A stretch of DNA of 64,000 nt from Pogostemon cablin (Eukaryota; Streptophyta; Magnoliopsida; Lamiales; Lamiaceae), in NCBI GenBank assembly GCA_023678885.1, contig CM042965.1:28811777-28875776 (forward strand), given 5' to 3'. Positions within the stretch are counted from its first letter, which is position 1. Each line of letters starts with the position of its first letter. Positions 10,972 through 22,108 of this stretch are shown here, piece after piece. The translations under genes and the position numbers were made by a program. The notes under the pieces were generated by a model. It did no database searches. It saw only the letters and a list, made by a program, of their open reading frames with translations, and was not told where the DNA came from.

Positions 10972-12472
10972 TATAATATCTTAGTTCCAACTAGATTTGT
11001 TTATAGAGCCCAAAACCTATTTATTTATTTTTGGCCCAAGTTGCCCTAGATTTGTTTTTAGAGCCCAAAACCTATTTATTTATTTATTTGGCCCAAGTTT
11101 CAGCCCACTTAAATGTCATAGATACTAGTAAGTATGGCCAGCCCATTAAAAATAAAATAAAATAAAAGAAAAGAAAGAAGAACTGGAGAAGGAAAACAAA
11201 AGAGGGAAAAGAAGAGAGTGAAGAGGAAAAACCCTTGTTGATCAAATTCTCCCTTACAACCCTCATCCTAGGTGGTTTTTAAGTTGTTTTGAGGTAAGTA
11301 ATGTGTAAATTAAGCTTCCTTCCTCCATAATTTTATAATTTTGTTGGATTTTTTCTAGTATTGACATAATTCGCAGCTACTGTCAGAATTACTTTTGACC
11401 TAGCTATTGTCCTCAGAAATTTACAGACTTAATTTTTGTACGTAGCTGAACTCGTTTTCTTTTTGTAGCCACCTGAAATGCCTCCATCCGATTTTTCTAC
11501 AATTAGTTATGATTTTTCTCGTAAACTGCTGCTAGGTAATTTGCAGCTGTAGTTCGAACTGATTTTGACATAGCTACTGACCTCAGAAGTTTACAAACTT
11601 AATTTCTGTATATAGCTGAACTTGTTAGCTTTCTTTAGCCACTTGAAACTCCTCAATTCGATTTTCTACAATTAGTTATGATTTTTCTTGTAAACTGCCG
11701 CTAGCTGGAAATTTCAGAATATTTATGTCGAATTCAAATTTATTTCCTATCGTTTTGTTTAAGAAATAATCTAAAACTGGTTATGTGAGATTGGAAGATG
11801 AGGTTGAGGAGAAACGGGCTATTCTTATTTAATATCGACTCGCTCGAGCTCGATTAAGATTTATTTTGACAATGAAAGACGATGTTACCGCTAATAGTTA
11901 GTTATATTTGATTTGTCTTTAATTGCTCATCTCCTTTCTAGGTAAAGAACCATCGACGAAGGGCAAGGGACCGACTTCAGATTTCGGAGAGAATTAATCA
12001 CTTCCTTGTGGGTTGATAATTCGGGAACGCCTTCTCTTGTGGGAAGTGTGGACCCTCGATACATGTGCATTTATTTTAGCTGTAGTTAATTGATAAGAAA
12101 ATTATTTGGAAATGTGTTATGTGTTAAGAGCCTGATTGGCTCGATTGTTCTGGGTAGAGCCTGATTGGTCTAATATGGTCCATCGATTATCCTATATTAT
12201 TGCATACAGAGTTCTGGTTGGCCATATGTTATGGGTATTGTTGAGTTTAACTTATGTTGAAGAGCCTTGCCGGCTCGATATCTGATAGTCTTTATTGCGA
12301 ATTATTTGTATATTGATTTCTGGTTATTCTTGTGACTTATGTGCCAATTAAGACTCTAACTTGAGTCGTTATTCATCTTATAATTGCATATGCATATGTA
12401 TACCTGGTACCAAGGTTAAGTAGCCCGAATTGGTCACGGTTCGGGTGAGTTAGAGCGACATTGATTAAGTAG
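10972..12472 (+). repeat. Truncated 5' LTR of the Tekay element
   Basis: Aligns with 16567-18120 of the 3' LTR and then stops at AAGTAG. It has two copies of a 55-bp repeat (GAGCCCAAAA at 11006 and 11061), whereas the 3' LTR has three (16601, 16656, 16711). Confidence 0.88.
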
Positions 12473-12988
12473 AAAGTTTAGTTCAGGCGAGACATAAGCT
12501 TGCAAAATGATCTCAAAAGAAAAGACAATGGAGCGCATTTCCAGGAAATGCATCGAAGGTGTATAGGGGTGTGGGATCTTCGCGTGGCGCACCAAGTTTG
12601 GTATCTATTAGTTTTCCTCAACCTCGGGAGCAGTTTAGTAGAAGCGGGAACAATACCTCGGGATCGGTTGGTGAAAATTGCAAGTGCCAGAATTGCTTAA
12701 AATATCACGACGGCCCTTGTAAGGCTCCTCACGTATGTTTTCAGTGTTGACAGTCGGGGCATATGCGAAGTTCTTGTCCTCAGCTTATGGGAGCGAGCAG
12801 TCAGGGTTCTGGTCAGCTTCGTGGTAAACTAACATATTCTACACCCAGAGATACTCGATCTGCAGTTACCAGAGTGCCCGATGCCTCAAGCGGCCCTAGT
12901 ACTCAATCACCTATGCAAGGAAGGAAGCAAACTAGAGTATTTCATATTTCCCAGGAAGAGGCTCGCTCAGATCCGAAGGTTGTGACAG
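12473..12988 (+). pseudogene. Tekay gag remnant with zinc knuckle
   Basis: Only the C-terminal part of Gag remains. The frame from about 12559 contains a Cys-rich stretch (CQNC...HDGPC) and a CCHC zinc knuckle (CFQC...GHMRSSC) in which one codon has become TGA at about 12748-12750. After that the same frame runs through a Ser/Pro-rich tail to 12988. Most of the capsid region was lost in the deletion that also truncated the 5' LTR. At 12988 the reading frame meets a GT dinucleotide, and the protease frame starts after an AG at 13128, so the two may be joined by splicing. Confidence 0.75.
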
Positions 12989-13128
12989 GTAATTTATAAT
13001 CTGAGTATTTTCACATGCTAGATCTAACCCCGCTTTGTTATGCCACTTGATTACAAATAAAACATTCGTAAGAAATTCTAGCTTTCCGAATTTTTAAATC
13101 ACAATCTCACCTAATATTGCTTCTTTAG
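12989..13128 (+). other. Intron-like interruption between gag and protease
   Basis: This 140-base segment starts GTAATTTA, ends GCTTCTTTAG, and is AT-rich with stops in all useful frames. Removing it puts the Gag tail (VVT) in phase with the protease (GHVFVGDHHVYALFD). A GT-AG intron explains this better than chance, but an insertion is possible. Confidence 0.5.
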
Positions 13129-14944
13129 GCCATGTGTTTGTGGGAGACCATCATGTCTACGCTTTATTTGACCCAGGTTCTGATAGGTCTTATATCCGGG
13201 ATGATCTTACTGCGATCTTAGATTATCCTATCTCTCATTTGTCACCTGGATTCATCGTTCATACCCCTCTTGGAGAGCGTCTAATTCGTGATTCGGTATT
13301 CCTTGGTTTTCCATTGAAGATCAAAGATGTCATTTTAGAGGCTGAATTGATACCATTGCCTTTGATTGATCTTGATGTTATTCTTGGCATGGATTGGCTT
13401 TCTTCTCATCATGCAATTCTCGATTGCCACAAGAAACTTGTTATTTTTCGTAGACCAGTATTCTCAGAACTTGTTTTTGAAGGTAAACTTTAAACGAAAT
13501 CCCTCTCTTTTATTTCAATGTTGACTGCGCATAAATTAATGTGTAAGGGTTGTGAGGCATTCTTGGCATTTGTCATAGATACTTCTCTTTCTGAAACTAA
13601 ACTAGATGACATCCCGATCGTGAATGAATTTCCTGATGTCTTTCCCGAAGACTTACCAGGACAACCTCCGAATCGAGAGATTGATTTTTCCATTGACGTA
13701 CTTCCTGGAATCACACCTATATCGATTACTCCATATCGAATGTCGCCTGCTGAGCTCAAGGAACTCCAGACACAACTTGGGAAATTATTGGAGAAGGGGT
13801 TCATACGACCTAGCACATCTCCGTGGGGTGCTCCAGTTCTTTTTGTCAAGAAGAAAGATGGATCACTTCGCCTATGTGTTGACTACCGTCAATTGAATAA
13901 GGTGACAATCAAGAACAAGTATCCTCTTCCAAGAATCGATGATCTGTTTGATCAATTGCAAGGAGAAACTGTGTTCTCAAAAATTGATTTGTGATCTGGC
14001 TATCACCAACTCAAGATTAGGGAATCTGATATCCCTAAGTCTGCTTTTCGAACCAGATATGGTTATTTTGAATTCTGTGTTATGCCTTTTGGACTCACAA
14101 ATGCTCCTGCAGCTTTTATGGATATTATGAATCGTGTCTTTCGGCGGTACTTAGATAAGTTTATCATCATCTTCATTGATGATATTCTTATTTATTCTAA
14201 ATTGGACGACGAGCATTCTCATCATCTAAGAATTGCTCTGAACATTCTCAGAGAAAATCAGCTTTATGCTAAATTCTCAAAGTGTGAATTTTGGCTTCAT
14301 GAGGTAAGCTTTTTGGGTCATCACATTTCTAAAGAAGGAATCTACGTTGATCCAGTGAAGATTCAAGCTATATTAGATTGGGAGCGTCCAAAGAACGTGA
14401 CAGAGATTCGTAGTTTTTGGGATTAGCTGGATATTATCGACGGTTTGTCAAAGACTTTTCGTTATTGGCTTTATCTTTGACCAATTGACTCGGAAAGGGG
14501 TAAAATTTGAATAGAGTGAAGAATGCGAGAAAGCATTTCAAGAATTGAAAAGACGACTCGTTTTAGCTCCTATTCTTGCTTTGCCAGACCCAGCGATTGG
14601 AGAATTTACTATTTATAGCGACGTCTCAAGACAAGGATTAGGATGCGTTCTCATGCAAGAAGGAAAGATTATTGCCTACGCTTCAAGGCAATTGAAGAAG
14701 AACGAAGAAAATTATCCTACACATGATTTAGAGTTGGCTGCAATCGTCTTTGCATTGAAGATCTGGAGGCACTATCTATATGGTGCAACTTGTCGGGTTT
14801 TCACCGATCACAAGAGCTTAAAGTATATCACCACGCAAAAGGAGCTCAACCTCAGGCAAAGGCGATGGATGTAGTTGATTAGTGACTAAGACTTAGTCAT
14901 CGATTATCATCCTGGCAAGGCGAACGTTGTTGCAGATGCTCTGA
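13129..14944 (+). pseudogene. Tekay protease, reverse transcriptase and RNase H (broken)
   Basis: Protease: ALFDPGSDRSYI holds the D-x-G-S active site and VILGMDWL the conserved second part. A stop at 13491-13493 separates it from the RT. RT: LRLCVDYRQLNK and the catalytic FIDDILIYSK are present; a TGA at 13992-13994 replaces an Arg codon, leaving the rest in the same frame. One base is missing near 14415 (after EIRSF), and a damaged stretch to 14545 shifts the frame. RNase H follows with YSDVSRQGLG, ELAAIVFALKIWRHYL and FTDHKSLKY, then a TAG at 14872 and a TAA in a segment that still reads DYHPGKANVVADALSRK. Most stops look like C-to-T decay. No functional enzyme can be made. Confidence 0.9.
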
Positions 14945-16542
14945 GTAGAAAGTCTTCTACCTTACTTGCTTCGATTCAATCTTTTTATCTTCCTATGTTG
15001 GAGCAATTTAAATCTTTATACATTTCGCTTGATTGTGAAAAGTCTAATGATTCTGCCTTAATCGCCAAATTCGAGGTTAGACCTACCTTGTTCGAGCAAA
15101 TTCGAGAAAGACAATCACACGATGTTCATTTACAACAGAAGATGGCGAAGCTAAATCAAGAAAAAGAAATAGAATTTCAAATTCGGGATGATGGACTTCT
15201 TACTTTTAAAAATCGTATTTGTGTTCCATCAGAACTTGATGTTCGTAGAGCTATTCTTGAGGAAGCCCATTCTTCAGCCTATGCTATGCATCCTGGTAGC
15301 ACCAAAATGTACCGAACACTTCGGGAGCATTATTGGTGGCCAGGTATGAAACGGGACATTGCTGAATTTGTATCAAAGTGCTTATCATGCCAACAGATTA
15401 AAGCGGAACACCAAAAACCAGCCGGCATGCTTCAACCACTACCTATTCCTGAGTGGAAATGGGAAAACGTCATAATGGATTTTGTTTCTGGTTTACCTCG
15501 AACCCAAAAGGGTCATGACTCAATTTGGGTCATTATCGATCGTCTGACAAAATTGGCACATTTCCTTCCAGTGCATACCAATGAATCTTTAGAGAAACTT
15601 GCCAAGTTATATGTCGATGAGATCGTGAGATTGCACGGAGTACCAGTGTCAATCATATCTGATCGTGATCCAAGATTCACTTCCCATTTTTGGCCTAGTC
15701 TGCAGAAAGCGCTAGGTACAAAATTACTATTCAGTACCTCGTTTCATCCACAGACTGATGGACAGTCAGAGAGAACTATACAGACACTGGAAGACATGCT
15801 ACGTGCAGTGGTGTTGAATTTGGGAGATATCTGGGATAAGTACGTGACTTTGGTGGAGTTCACTTATAACAACAGTTATCATTCAAGCATTGGAATGCCC
15901 CCGTACGAAGCTCTGTATGGCCGAAAGTGTCGAACACCGCTCTTTTGGGATGAGGTTGGCGAGAGACAAATCGAACAAGTAGAGCTTATCGAAGATGCGA
16001 AGGCAAAAATACAACTTATTTGAAATAGACTTAAGGCAACGCAAGATCGACAGAAAAGCTACGCAGATAATAGGAGGCGCGATTTGGAGTTTAACGAAGG
16101 AGACAAAGTTTTTCTGAAAGTTTCTCCATGGAAGGGCGTGTTGCGATTCCGCCGTCGAGGAAAGTTGAGTCCAAGGTATATTGGGCCGTTTACGATCGTG
16201 CAAAGGATTGGTCGTGTCGCGTATCGACTTGAGCTACCATCAGAATTGTCGATGATTCACCATGTCTTCCATGTCTTTATGCTTAGAAAATATGAACCAG
16301 ATCCTTCGCACGTGCTCAAATATCCCCCAGTTGTATTAAAGGAGAATCTATAGTACGAAGTACTACCTGTTCAAATTGTAGATCGCCGAGAGAAAATGCT
16401 TCGTAACAAATCCATTCCTATGGTGAGAGTTCTATGGAGAAGTGATCAAATTGAAGAAGAAACATGGGAACCAGAGTCAGTCATGCGTCAACACCATCCA
16501 AATCTCTTTTCATCTCTAGGTACGTTTATGTTTCGAGGACGA
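14945..16542 (+). pseudogene. Tekay integrase with chromodomain-like tail (broken)
   Basis: 342 residues are open from 14995 to 16023. The HHCC zinc finger (HPGSTKMYRTLREHYWW...CLSCQQ) and the D,D35E core are intact: MDFVSGLP, SDRDPRF and DGQSERTIQTLEDML. A TGA at 16021-16023 and a TAG at 16351-16353 interrupt the same frame. Beyond the stops lie the GPF/Y region (SPRYIGPFTIV) and a chromodomain-like end (VRVLWRSDQIEEETWEPES), which is characteristic of Tekay chromoviruses and is thought to guide insertion into heterochromatin. The frame ends near 16542, just before the polypurine tract. The coding potential is dead, but the domain set is complete. Confidence 0.9.
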
Positions 16543-16550
16543 AACTTTTT

Positions 16551-16561
16551 AGAGGAGGGGA
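16551..16561 (+). promoter_or_regulatory. Polypurine tract of the Tekay element
   Basis: AGAGGAGGGGA, five bases before the 3' LTR. It follows the 'gaggacgaaactttttagaggaggg' context usual for this lineage. Confidence 0.8.
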
Positions 16562-16566
16562 TACTT

Positions 16567-19139
16567 TATAATATCTTAGTTCCAACTAGATTTGTTTATA
16601 GAGCCCAAAATCTATTTATTTATTTTTGGCCCAAGTTGCCCTAGATTTGTTTTTAGAGCCCAAAATCTATTTATTTATTTTTGGCCCAAGTTGCCCTAAA
16701 TTTGTTTTTAGAGCCCAAAACCTATTTATTTATTTATTTGGCCCAAGTTTCAGCCCACTTAAATGTCATAGATACTACTAAGTATGGCCAGCCCATTAAA
16801 AATAAAATAAAAGAAAAGAAAGAAAGAAGAACGGGAGAAAGAAAACAAAAGAGGGAAAAGAAGAGAGTGAAGAGGAGAAACCCTTGTTGATTAAATTCTC
16901 CCTTACAACCCTCATCCTAGGTGGTTTCTAAGTTGTTTTGAGGTAAGTAATGTGTAAATTAAGCTTCCTTCCTCCATAATTTTGTAATTTTGTTGGATTT
17001 TTTCTAGTATTGACATAATTCGCAGCTACTGTCCGAATTACTTTTGACCTAGCTATTGTCCTCAGAAATTTACAAACTTAATTTCTATACGTAGCTGAAC
17101 TCGTTAGCTTTCTGTAGCCACCTGAAACGCCTCCATCCAATTTTTCTACAATTAGTTATGATTTTTCTCGTAAACTACTGCTAGGTAATTCGCAGTTGCA
17201 GTTCGAACTGATTTTGACATAGCTACTGACCTCAGAAGTTTACAAACTCAATGTTTTTATGTAGCTGAACTTGTTACCTTTCTGTAGCCACTTGAAACTC
17301 CTCAATTCGATTTTTCTACAATTAGTTATGATTTTTCTTGTAAACTGCCGCTAGCTGGAAATTTCAGAATATTTATGTCGAATTCAAATTTATTTCCTAT
17401 CGTTTTGTTTAAGAAATGATCTAAAACTGGTTATGTGAGATTGGGAGATGAGGTTGAGGAGATACGGGCTGTTCTTATTTAATATCGACTTGCTCGAGCT
17501 CGATTAAGATTTATTTTGACAATGAAAGACGATGTTACCGCTAATAGTTAGTTATATTTGATATGTCTTTAATTGCTCATCTCCTTTCTAGGTAAAGAAC
17601 CATCGACGAAGGGCAAGGGACCGACTTCAAATTTCAGAGAGAGTTAATCACTTCCTTGTGAGTTGATAATTCGGGAACGCCTTCTCTTGTGGGAAGAGTG
17701 GACCCTCGATACATGTGCATTTATTTTAGCTGTAGTTAATTGATAAGAAAATTATTTGGAAATGTGTTGTGTTAAGAGCCTGATTGGCTCGATTGTTCTG
17801 GTTAGAGCCTGATTGGTCTAATATGGTCCATCGATTATCCTATATTATTGCATACAAAGTTCTGGTTGGCCATATGTTATGGGTATTGTTGAGTTTAACT
17901 TATGTTGAAGAGCCTTGCTGACTCGATATCTGATAGCCTTTATTGCGAATTATTTGCATATTGATTTCTGGTTATTCTTGTGACTTATGTGCCAATTAAG
18001 ACTCTAACTTGGGTCGTTATTCATCTTATGATTGCATATGCATATGTATACCTGGTACCAAGGTTAAGTAGCCCGAATTGGTCACGGTTCGAATGAGTTG
18101 GAGCGACATTGAATAAGTAGCTCGAATTATCGCGGTTCGGGTGAGTTAGAGTGACAACCAAGTTGCCCGTGGCTTGGCAAACCCGGGTGAGTTCGATCTA
18201 ATGGGGCACCTGTCCATTTGCCAAATACTGATACTCTGGAGGGTGATCGTTAGATGGATCAGTCTATTATAGGCTCAGTCAACATCACCGGTGTGAGACA
18301 TGCATGTCATATATGTTTATATATTTGATCATTTCAAGTATTCACGTCGATATTGAATTGTGAACTTTAGCACTTGGCGTGTTGAGAAAGAATATTAATG
18401 TGCATTTTATCTAGAGTAACGGTGACGGGCTCGGACTGACTCTCGACGGAGAGATCAGTTCGAGGAGGATATTGACTACCCACGCGTCTTTGATGTGATA
18501 ACATCTTGTTTGAACTAATTGTGTATTTGTAAATGCGTTCACAGGTTGTATTTTTATTAAGTTGTACATTAAGTAAACATAAAAAATGGATGTGGAGCGA
18601 AATATTGAATTTTTTGTTATGAACCGCGAGCTGGAGTACATGCTTCGTATAAGGGTTGGGGTGACCGGCTTATCACCTCACTGAGCTAGTGGTTTTGCTC
18701 ACCCCCATCATTCTTTCCTTTTCAGGCTGTTGATATCGTTTTGGTTGCAGGTTTGCCTATCGTTTGTTCATCATCCAATCAGTGTTTTGGGTACTTTCTC
18801 TTTTATTTAAATTGACGGATTCATTGGTGAGATTGTATAGTTTATATTTGGTGACCCCCTTGATGTTCTTTTTGTACCTTCGCGATGTTATATCGTTCAT
18901 GTATATTTTCTTTAAACTAAGTTACATCGTTGTATTTTGTACCTTTGTAAATCCTTGTTGATACTCTATGAGATGATGTCCTCGGGTTGTTCCCGTTGTT
19001 ATCAGTTGTTCAGTTCTACAGGTACTTGATAGCAAGCCTTACGTTTTCTATAAACTTTGTGGAGTGGAGTGCACCCATTCCGCAAAATTTATGGTTAACG
19101 TGGCGGTTGTCGCGTTCTGTCTGGGGTCGGGGCGTGACA
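16567..19139 (+). repeat. Complete 3' LTR of the Tekay element
   Basis: 2573 bp ending GTGACA. It starts with three 55-bp repeats and has no coding content. The last kilobase (18121-19139) has no counterpart in the 5' LTR because of the deletion there. Confidence 0.88.
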
Positions 19140-19144
19140 TAACT

Positions 19145-19376
19145 ACTTAAGAAAATTTATTTCGCGAACAATTTATTGGAATATAAAAAGTTATAATATT
19201 TTTAATAAAAAGTCATTCCTAATTAAAGGAAAGTGATATCTGTCTAATTGTATTATTTCACGAATAATTCATTGTAATATTAATAAGTGATAACATATTA
19301 AATAAAAAGTGTTACATGATAAAGAAAAGGTGAATAACCATTTAAATAAATTATTTTATAAACAATTTTTAGAGGA
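19145..19376. other. AAAGTGATAAC-type repeat block
   Basis: No gene. It continues the repeat block cut by the Tekay insertion: units with GTGATA, ATTATTTCACGAATAATT and AAAAAGTGATAAC recur about every 70 bases. Confidence 0.55.
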
Positions 19377-19378
19377 GG

Positions 19379-19639
19379 CACTCTCTTGTAAGATAGGTTC
19401 TTGTGAGATGGATTGTGAGACGGGTCGACCCATTACTAAAGTATTCTTATTATATAAGTAAAGTATACCTATTTGTTGTTAAAGTATGTCAATAATGAAT
19501 CATACTATAACACCCTAAAATCATACTTTAATGTATTATTCACAAACTTTAGAAAAACATATTCTAACAACCATTAAACATACTTTAACACGTCTCACAA
19601 GCCGTCTTACATAAGTAACGTCTCACAAGAAACTTTGTC
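19379..19639 (-). mobile_element. MITE with 'tgtgagac' ends
   Basis: The ends carry inverted TCTTGTGAGA / TCTCACAAGA and GATTGTGAGACG / CGTCTCACAAGC. The interior has repeated AAAGTATG blocks. Its reverse complement is clearly related to 56947-57165, so this is a family. Superfamily not determined. Confidence 0.6.
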
Positions 19640-19726
19640 TTTTTATAATGAATAAAATGTGATAACATTTTAATATAAAGTGATACATACCCAATCAAGA
19701 TAAAGTAATAATAGAACGGTTGAACT

Positions 19727-19755
19727 ATCTAATAATAATAATAATAATAATAATA

Positions 19756-19821
<66 letters not shown>

Positions 19822-19849
19822 TGAACTATCTAATAAACAACTAATAATA

Positions 19850-19891
<42 letters not shown>
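19727..19891. repeat. AAT/ATT microsatellite, partly inverted
   Basis: A run of AAT turns into a run of ATT (junction near 19757), making a long potential hairpin. Another AAT run follows at about 19842-19891. The 16-mer TTGAACTATCTAATAA flanks the inverted part as a direct repeat (19719 and 19821). Confidence 0.9.
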
Positions 19892-19893
<2 letters not shown>

Positions 19894-20729
19894 GGGTTAA
19901 TTGTATATTAAAATACATGACCTTTTCTATTTTTTCAATTTAATCACGAACAATTTTTTTTATCAAAAAAATACGCGACCTTATCTTATTTTTCAATTTA
20001 GTCATGAACTTCTTCTTTTATCAATTAAATACACAACTTTTTGTATTATATCAATTTAATCACCAATTTTAAATTTTTATTCATTTAAAATTAAATGCAT
20101 GTTCTTTTATGTTTTATAATTTAATTACAAATTCTTTAATTAATAAAATATACGACTTGGTTAATAAAAAAATAATATATTATATTAAAAATTTAAAATA
20201 AAATGTATAATTATATATCAAAGATTAAAACTTGATAAACAAAAATATTTTTTTTTTCACAAGAAATAGAGTGTAACTGTGTGATTGACAAAAATTACAT
20301 ATGAAATATTAAAAAAATTAAACAAATTTGTTTTCACAAATTAGATGGGTACGAACTTATAAAACTTTTATATATTAAATATTATAATTTATGCATTATT
20401 ATGGTTTAAACATAATTATATTTTAAAATTTTAATATATTTAATGTGTATTGATTTTTATTCATTAATATAATAATTTATTTAAATAATACTAGTAGACA
20501 TTGTGATTAAATTAGTAAAAGATTAAAAAAATATATCTATTTAATTGGATAAAAGAATCATGATTAAATTAAGAAAATACATTAAGGCCGTGTATTTAAT
20601 TGACAAAAGAAAAGTTTGTAATTAAATTGAATAAAAATTAGAAGGTCATGTATTTCTTTGATTAAAAAAATAATTCGTGATTAAATTGGAAAAATAAATA
20701 AAGTTCATATAATTTTTTGCAATTAACCC

Positions 20730-20730
<1 letters not shown>
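19892..20730. mobile_element. Inverted-repeat DNA element in an AAT microsatellite
   Basis: About 840 bp with inverted ends: AGGGTTAATTG at the left and CAATTAACCCT at the right. Subterminal units such as 'ttaattgataaaaga...tttaattaaattgaaaaa' repeat in inverted orientation on both sides. AAT repeats flank it, so the duplicated target was probably TAA. There is no transposase ORF, so it is non-autonomous. I cannot name the superfamily. Confidence 0.65.
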
Positions 20731-20767
<37 letters not shown>

Positions 20768-20795
20768 TTAATAATAATAATAATAATGATAATAA
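20731..20795. repeat. AAT microsatellite (right side of the insertion)
   Basis: AAT repeats with a few interruptions; the continuation of the run at 19842-19891. Confidence 0.85.
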
Positions 20796-20860
20796 TCATT
20801 AATCTATACATATAAAAAATCAAACCAAAACTTCTACTTTTGTTTTCAATTTTCTTCAAT

Positions 20861-21002
20861 TTTATTACCTATCGACTCATGAAAAAAATTCAACAAAAGA
20901 CAGAAACAAATCCACTATCTGTTTTACATCAAGCAATACGTGGAGTAACTCCCGATGTAGCAGTAAAAGCAAGACGTGTAGGTGGATCGACTCATCAAGT
21001 TT
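20861..21002 (+). pseudogene. rps7: Nuclear copy of part of plastid rps7
   Basis: The frame contains MKKIQQKTETNPLSVL, then QAIRGVTP, AVKARRVGGSTHQV, the central part of plastid ribosomal protein S7. The nucleotide sequence just upstream (attacctatcgactc) also resembles the plastid gene. Homology ends abruptly after the codons for HQV. Two codons differ from the usual protein (a His in place of Arg before QAIRG, and Val in place of Ile after TPD). About 140 bases are present; start, end and the rest of the gene are missing. This is plastid DNA transferred to the nucleus and cannot be functional. A mitochondrial or nuclear rps7 would be expected to match less well. Confidence 0.85.
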
Positions 21003-22108
21003 GTGTATGTGATTGCGCCACGCTCCTCTTTGAAAAAAAAATGTGTATATGATTGCGCCGCCACCTTCATTCTTGAAAAATTAAGTACGTGTCACTCTAA
21101 TGTTAATCTTGCACTTAATATTTTATTTTAAATATATTTTTATAAGTTTAATAAATTTAAAATATTTAATATTTTGTAGTCTTACAATTAATATTTTATT
21201 TTAAGTAATTAATTCTTTTAATGAAGATCTAAATTTTTAATCTTAATAAACTAATATTATGTAATAATATTATTTTAAGTATTCTTCTTATAAAGTTTAT
21301 AATTGTAGATAAATCTATGAAATAAAATATCTTTAGTTTTAAGAAAAATTTAAGTATTTTTTGAATTTACGAAATAGGAAATGATATTAAGATATTTAAA
21401 AAATTAAGATAGAAAGAGAAAATTAAGATAGAAAGGCAAAGTTTAGAAGAAAATGAAGAAGCATTTCAACAGTTATGGATATTAATTCAAAGGAAATGAT
21501 ATTGAAAGAAAAGGGGAATGACTTTCTTTCCTATCAAATTTAGAGGTTTGGCCACTTTACCAACAACTGTGATGTCAAAATATTATTCCATATCCATTCC
21601 ATATAACCAAGAAATATTTTTTATTAATGTCTCATTCCCATTAACTCTTCTTCCTACCCCTAAACCAAGCATTTCCTTTATATATCATCCCATGTACATA
21701 ATAAGGTATAAGAAATATGGTTGGTTTCTTTTTCAGTCATTTCCTTGATGTAACAAAACAAATACAACAATACTTAATGCAAAACTATATAAGAGATATA
21801 GACATCTATGATAGGCAATGACAATCAATAATTTAAATTATTTAACACTTTTCACAATGTACATCATTTTTATTATCAACTCAACTCGGCCAAGGATGTT
21901 TCTATACATACCCCCACAAATTCACCAGTTTCCCTCACCCTATATTTCTAATAAGCAATTATCTTTTCTCCTTCTTTCAAAACACCCCAAACTAATACTG
22001 AACATTTTTGAAAGCTTTTAGTGCATAAAAAACTCAAAAGCAGGTGTGAACAGAATGATCATATTGAGCATTTTATTCATGAAAATTAAGAGAAAAATAG
22101 TAACTGAC
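21003..22108. other. AT-rich DNA without recognisable genes
   Basis: After the rps7 piece the 18-mer TGTGTATGTGATTGCGCC is nearly repeated (21003 and 21041). The rest is AT-rich with short chance ORFs and no conserved motif that I trust. Confidence 0.5.

Larger units (their letters stand above)
10972..19139 (+). mobile_element. Degenerate Tekay-type chromovirus (Ty3/gypsy)
   Basis: The element is bounded by the perfect 5-bp target duplication TAACT (10967-10971 and 19140-19144). The 3' LTR is complete (16567-19139). The 5' LTR (10972-12472) lacks its last kilobase, because a deletion fused it directly to late gag and also removed the primer-binding site. Inside are late gag, protease, RT, RNase H, integrase and a C-terminal chromodomain-like segment, with several stops and at least one frameshift. 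The order and the chromodomain place it in the Tekay/Del chromovirus lineage. The LTR starts TATAATATC, probably a decayed TG end. It is an old, immobile copy. Confidence 0.9.

Noticed and set aside
21535..21585. Minus-strand 'VVGKVAK' resembling a P-loop near the N-terminal pseudogene
   Set aside because: The surrounding residues do not fit the family and no splice sites frame it.
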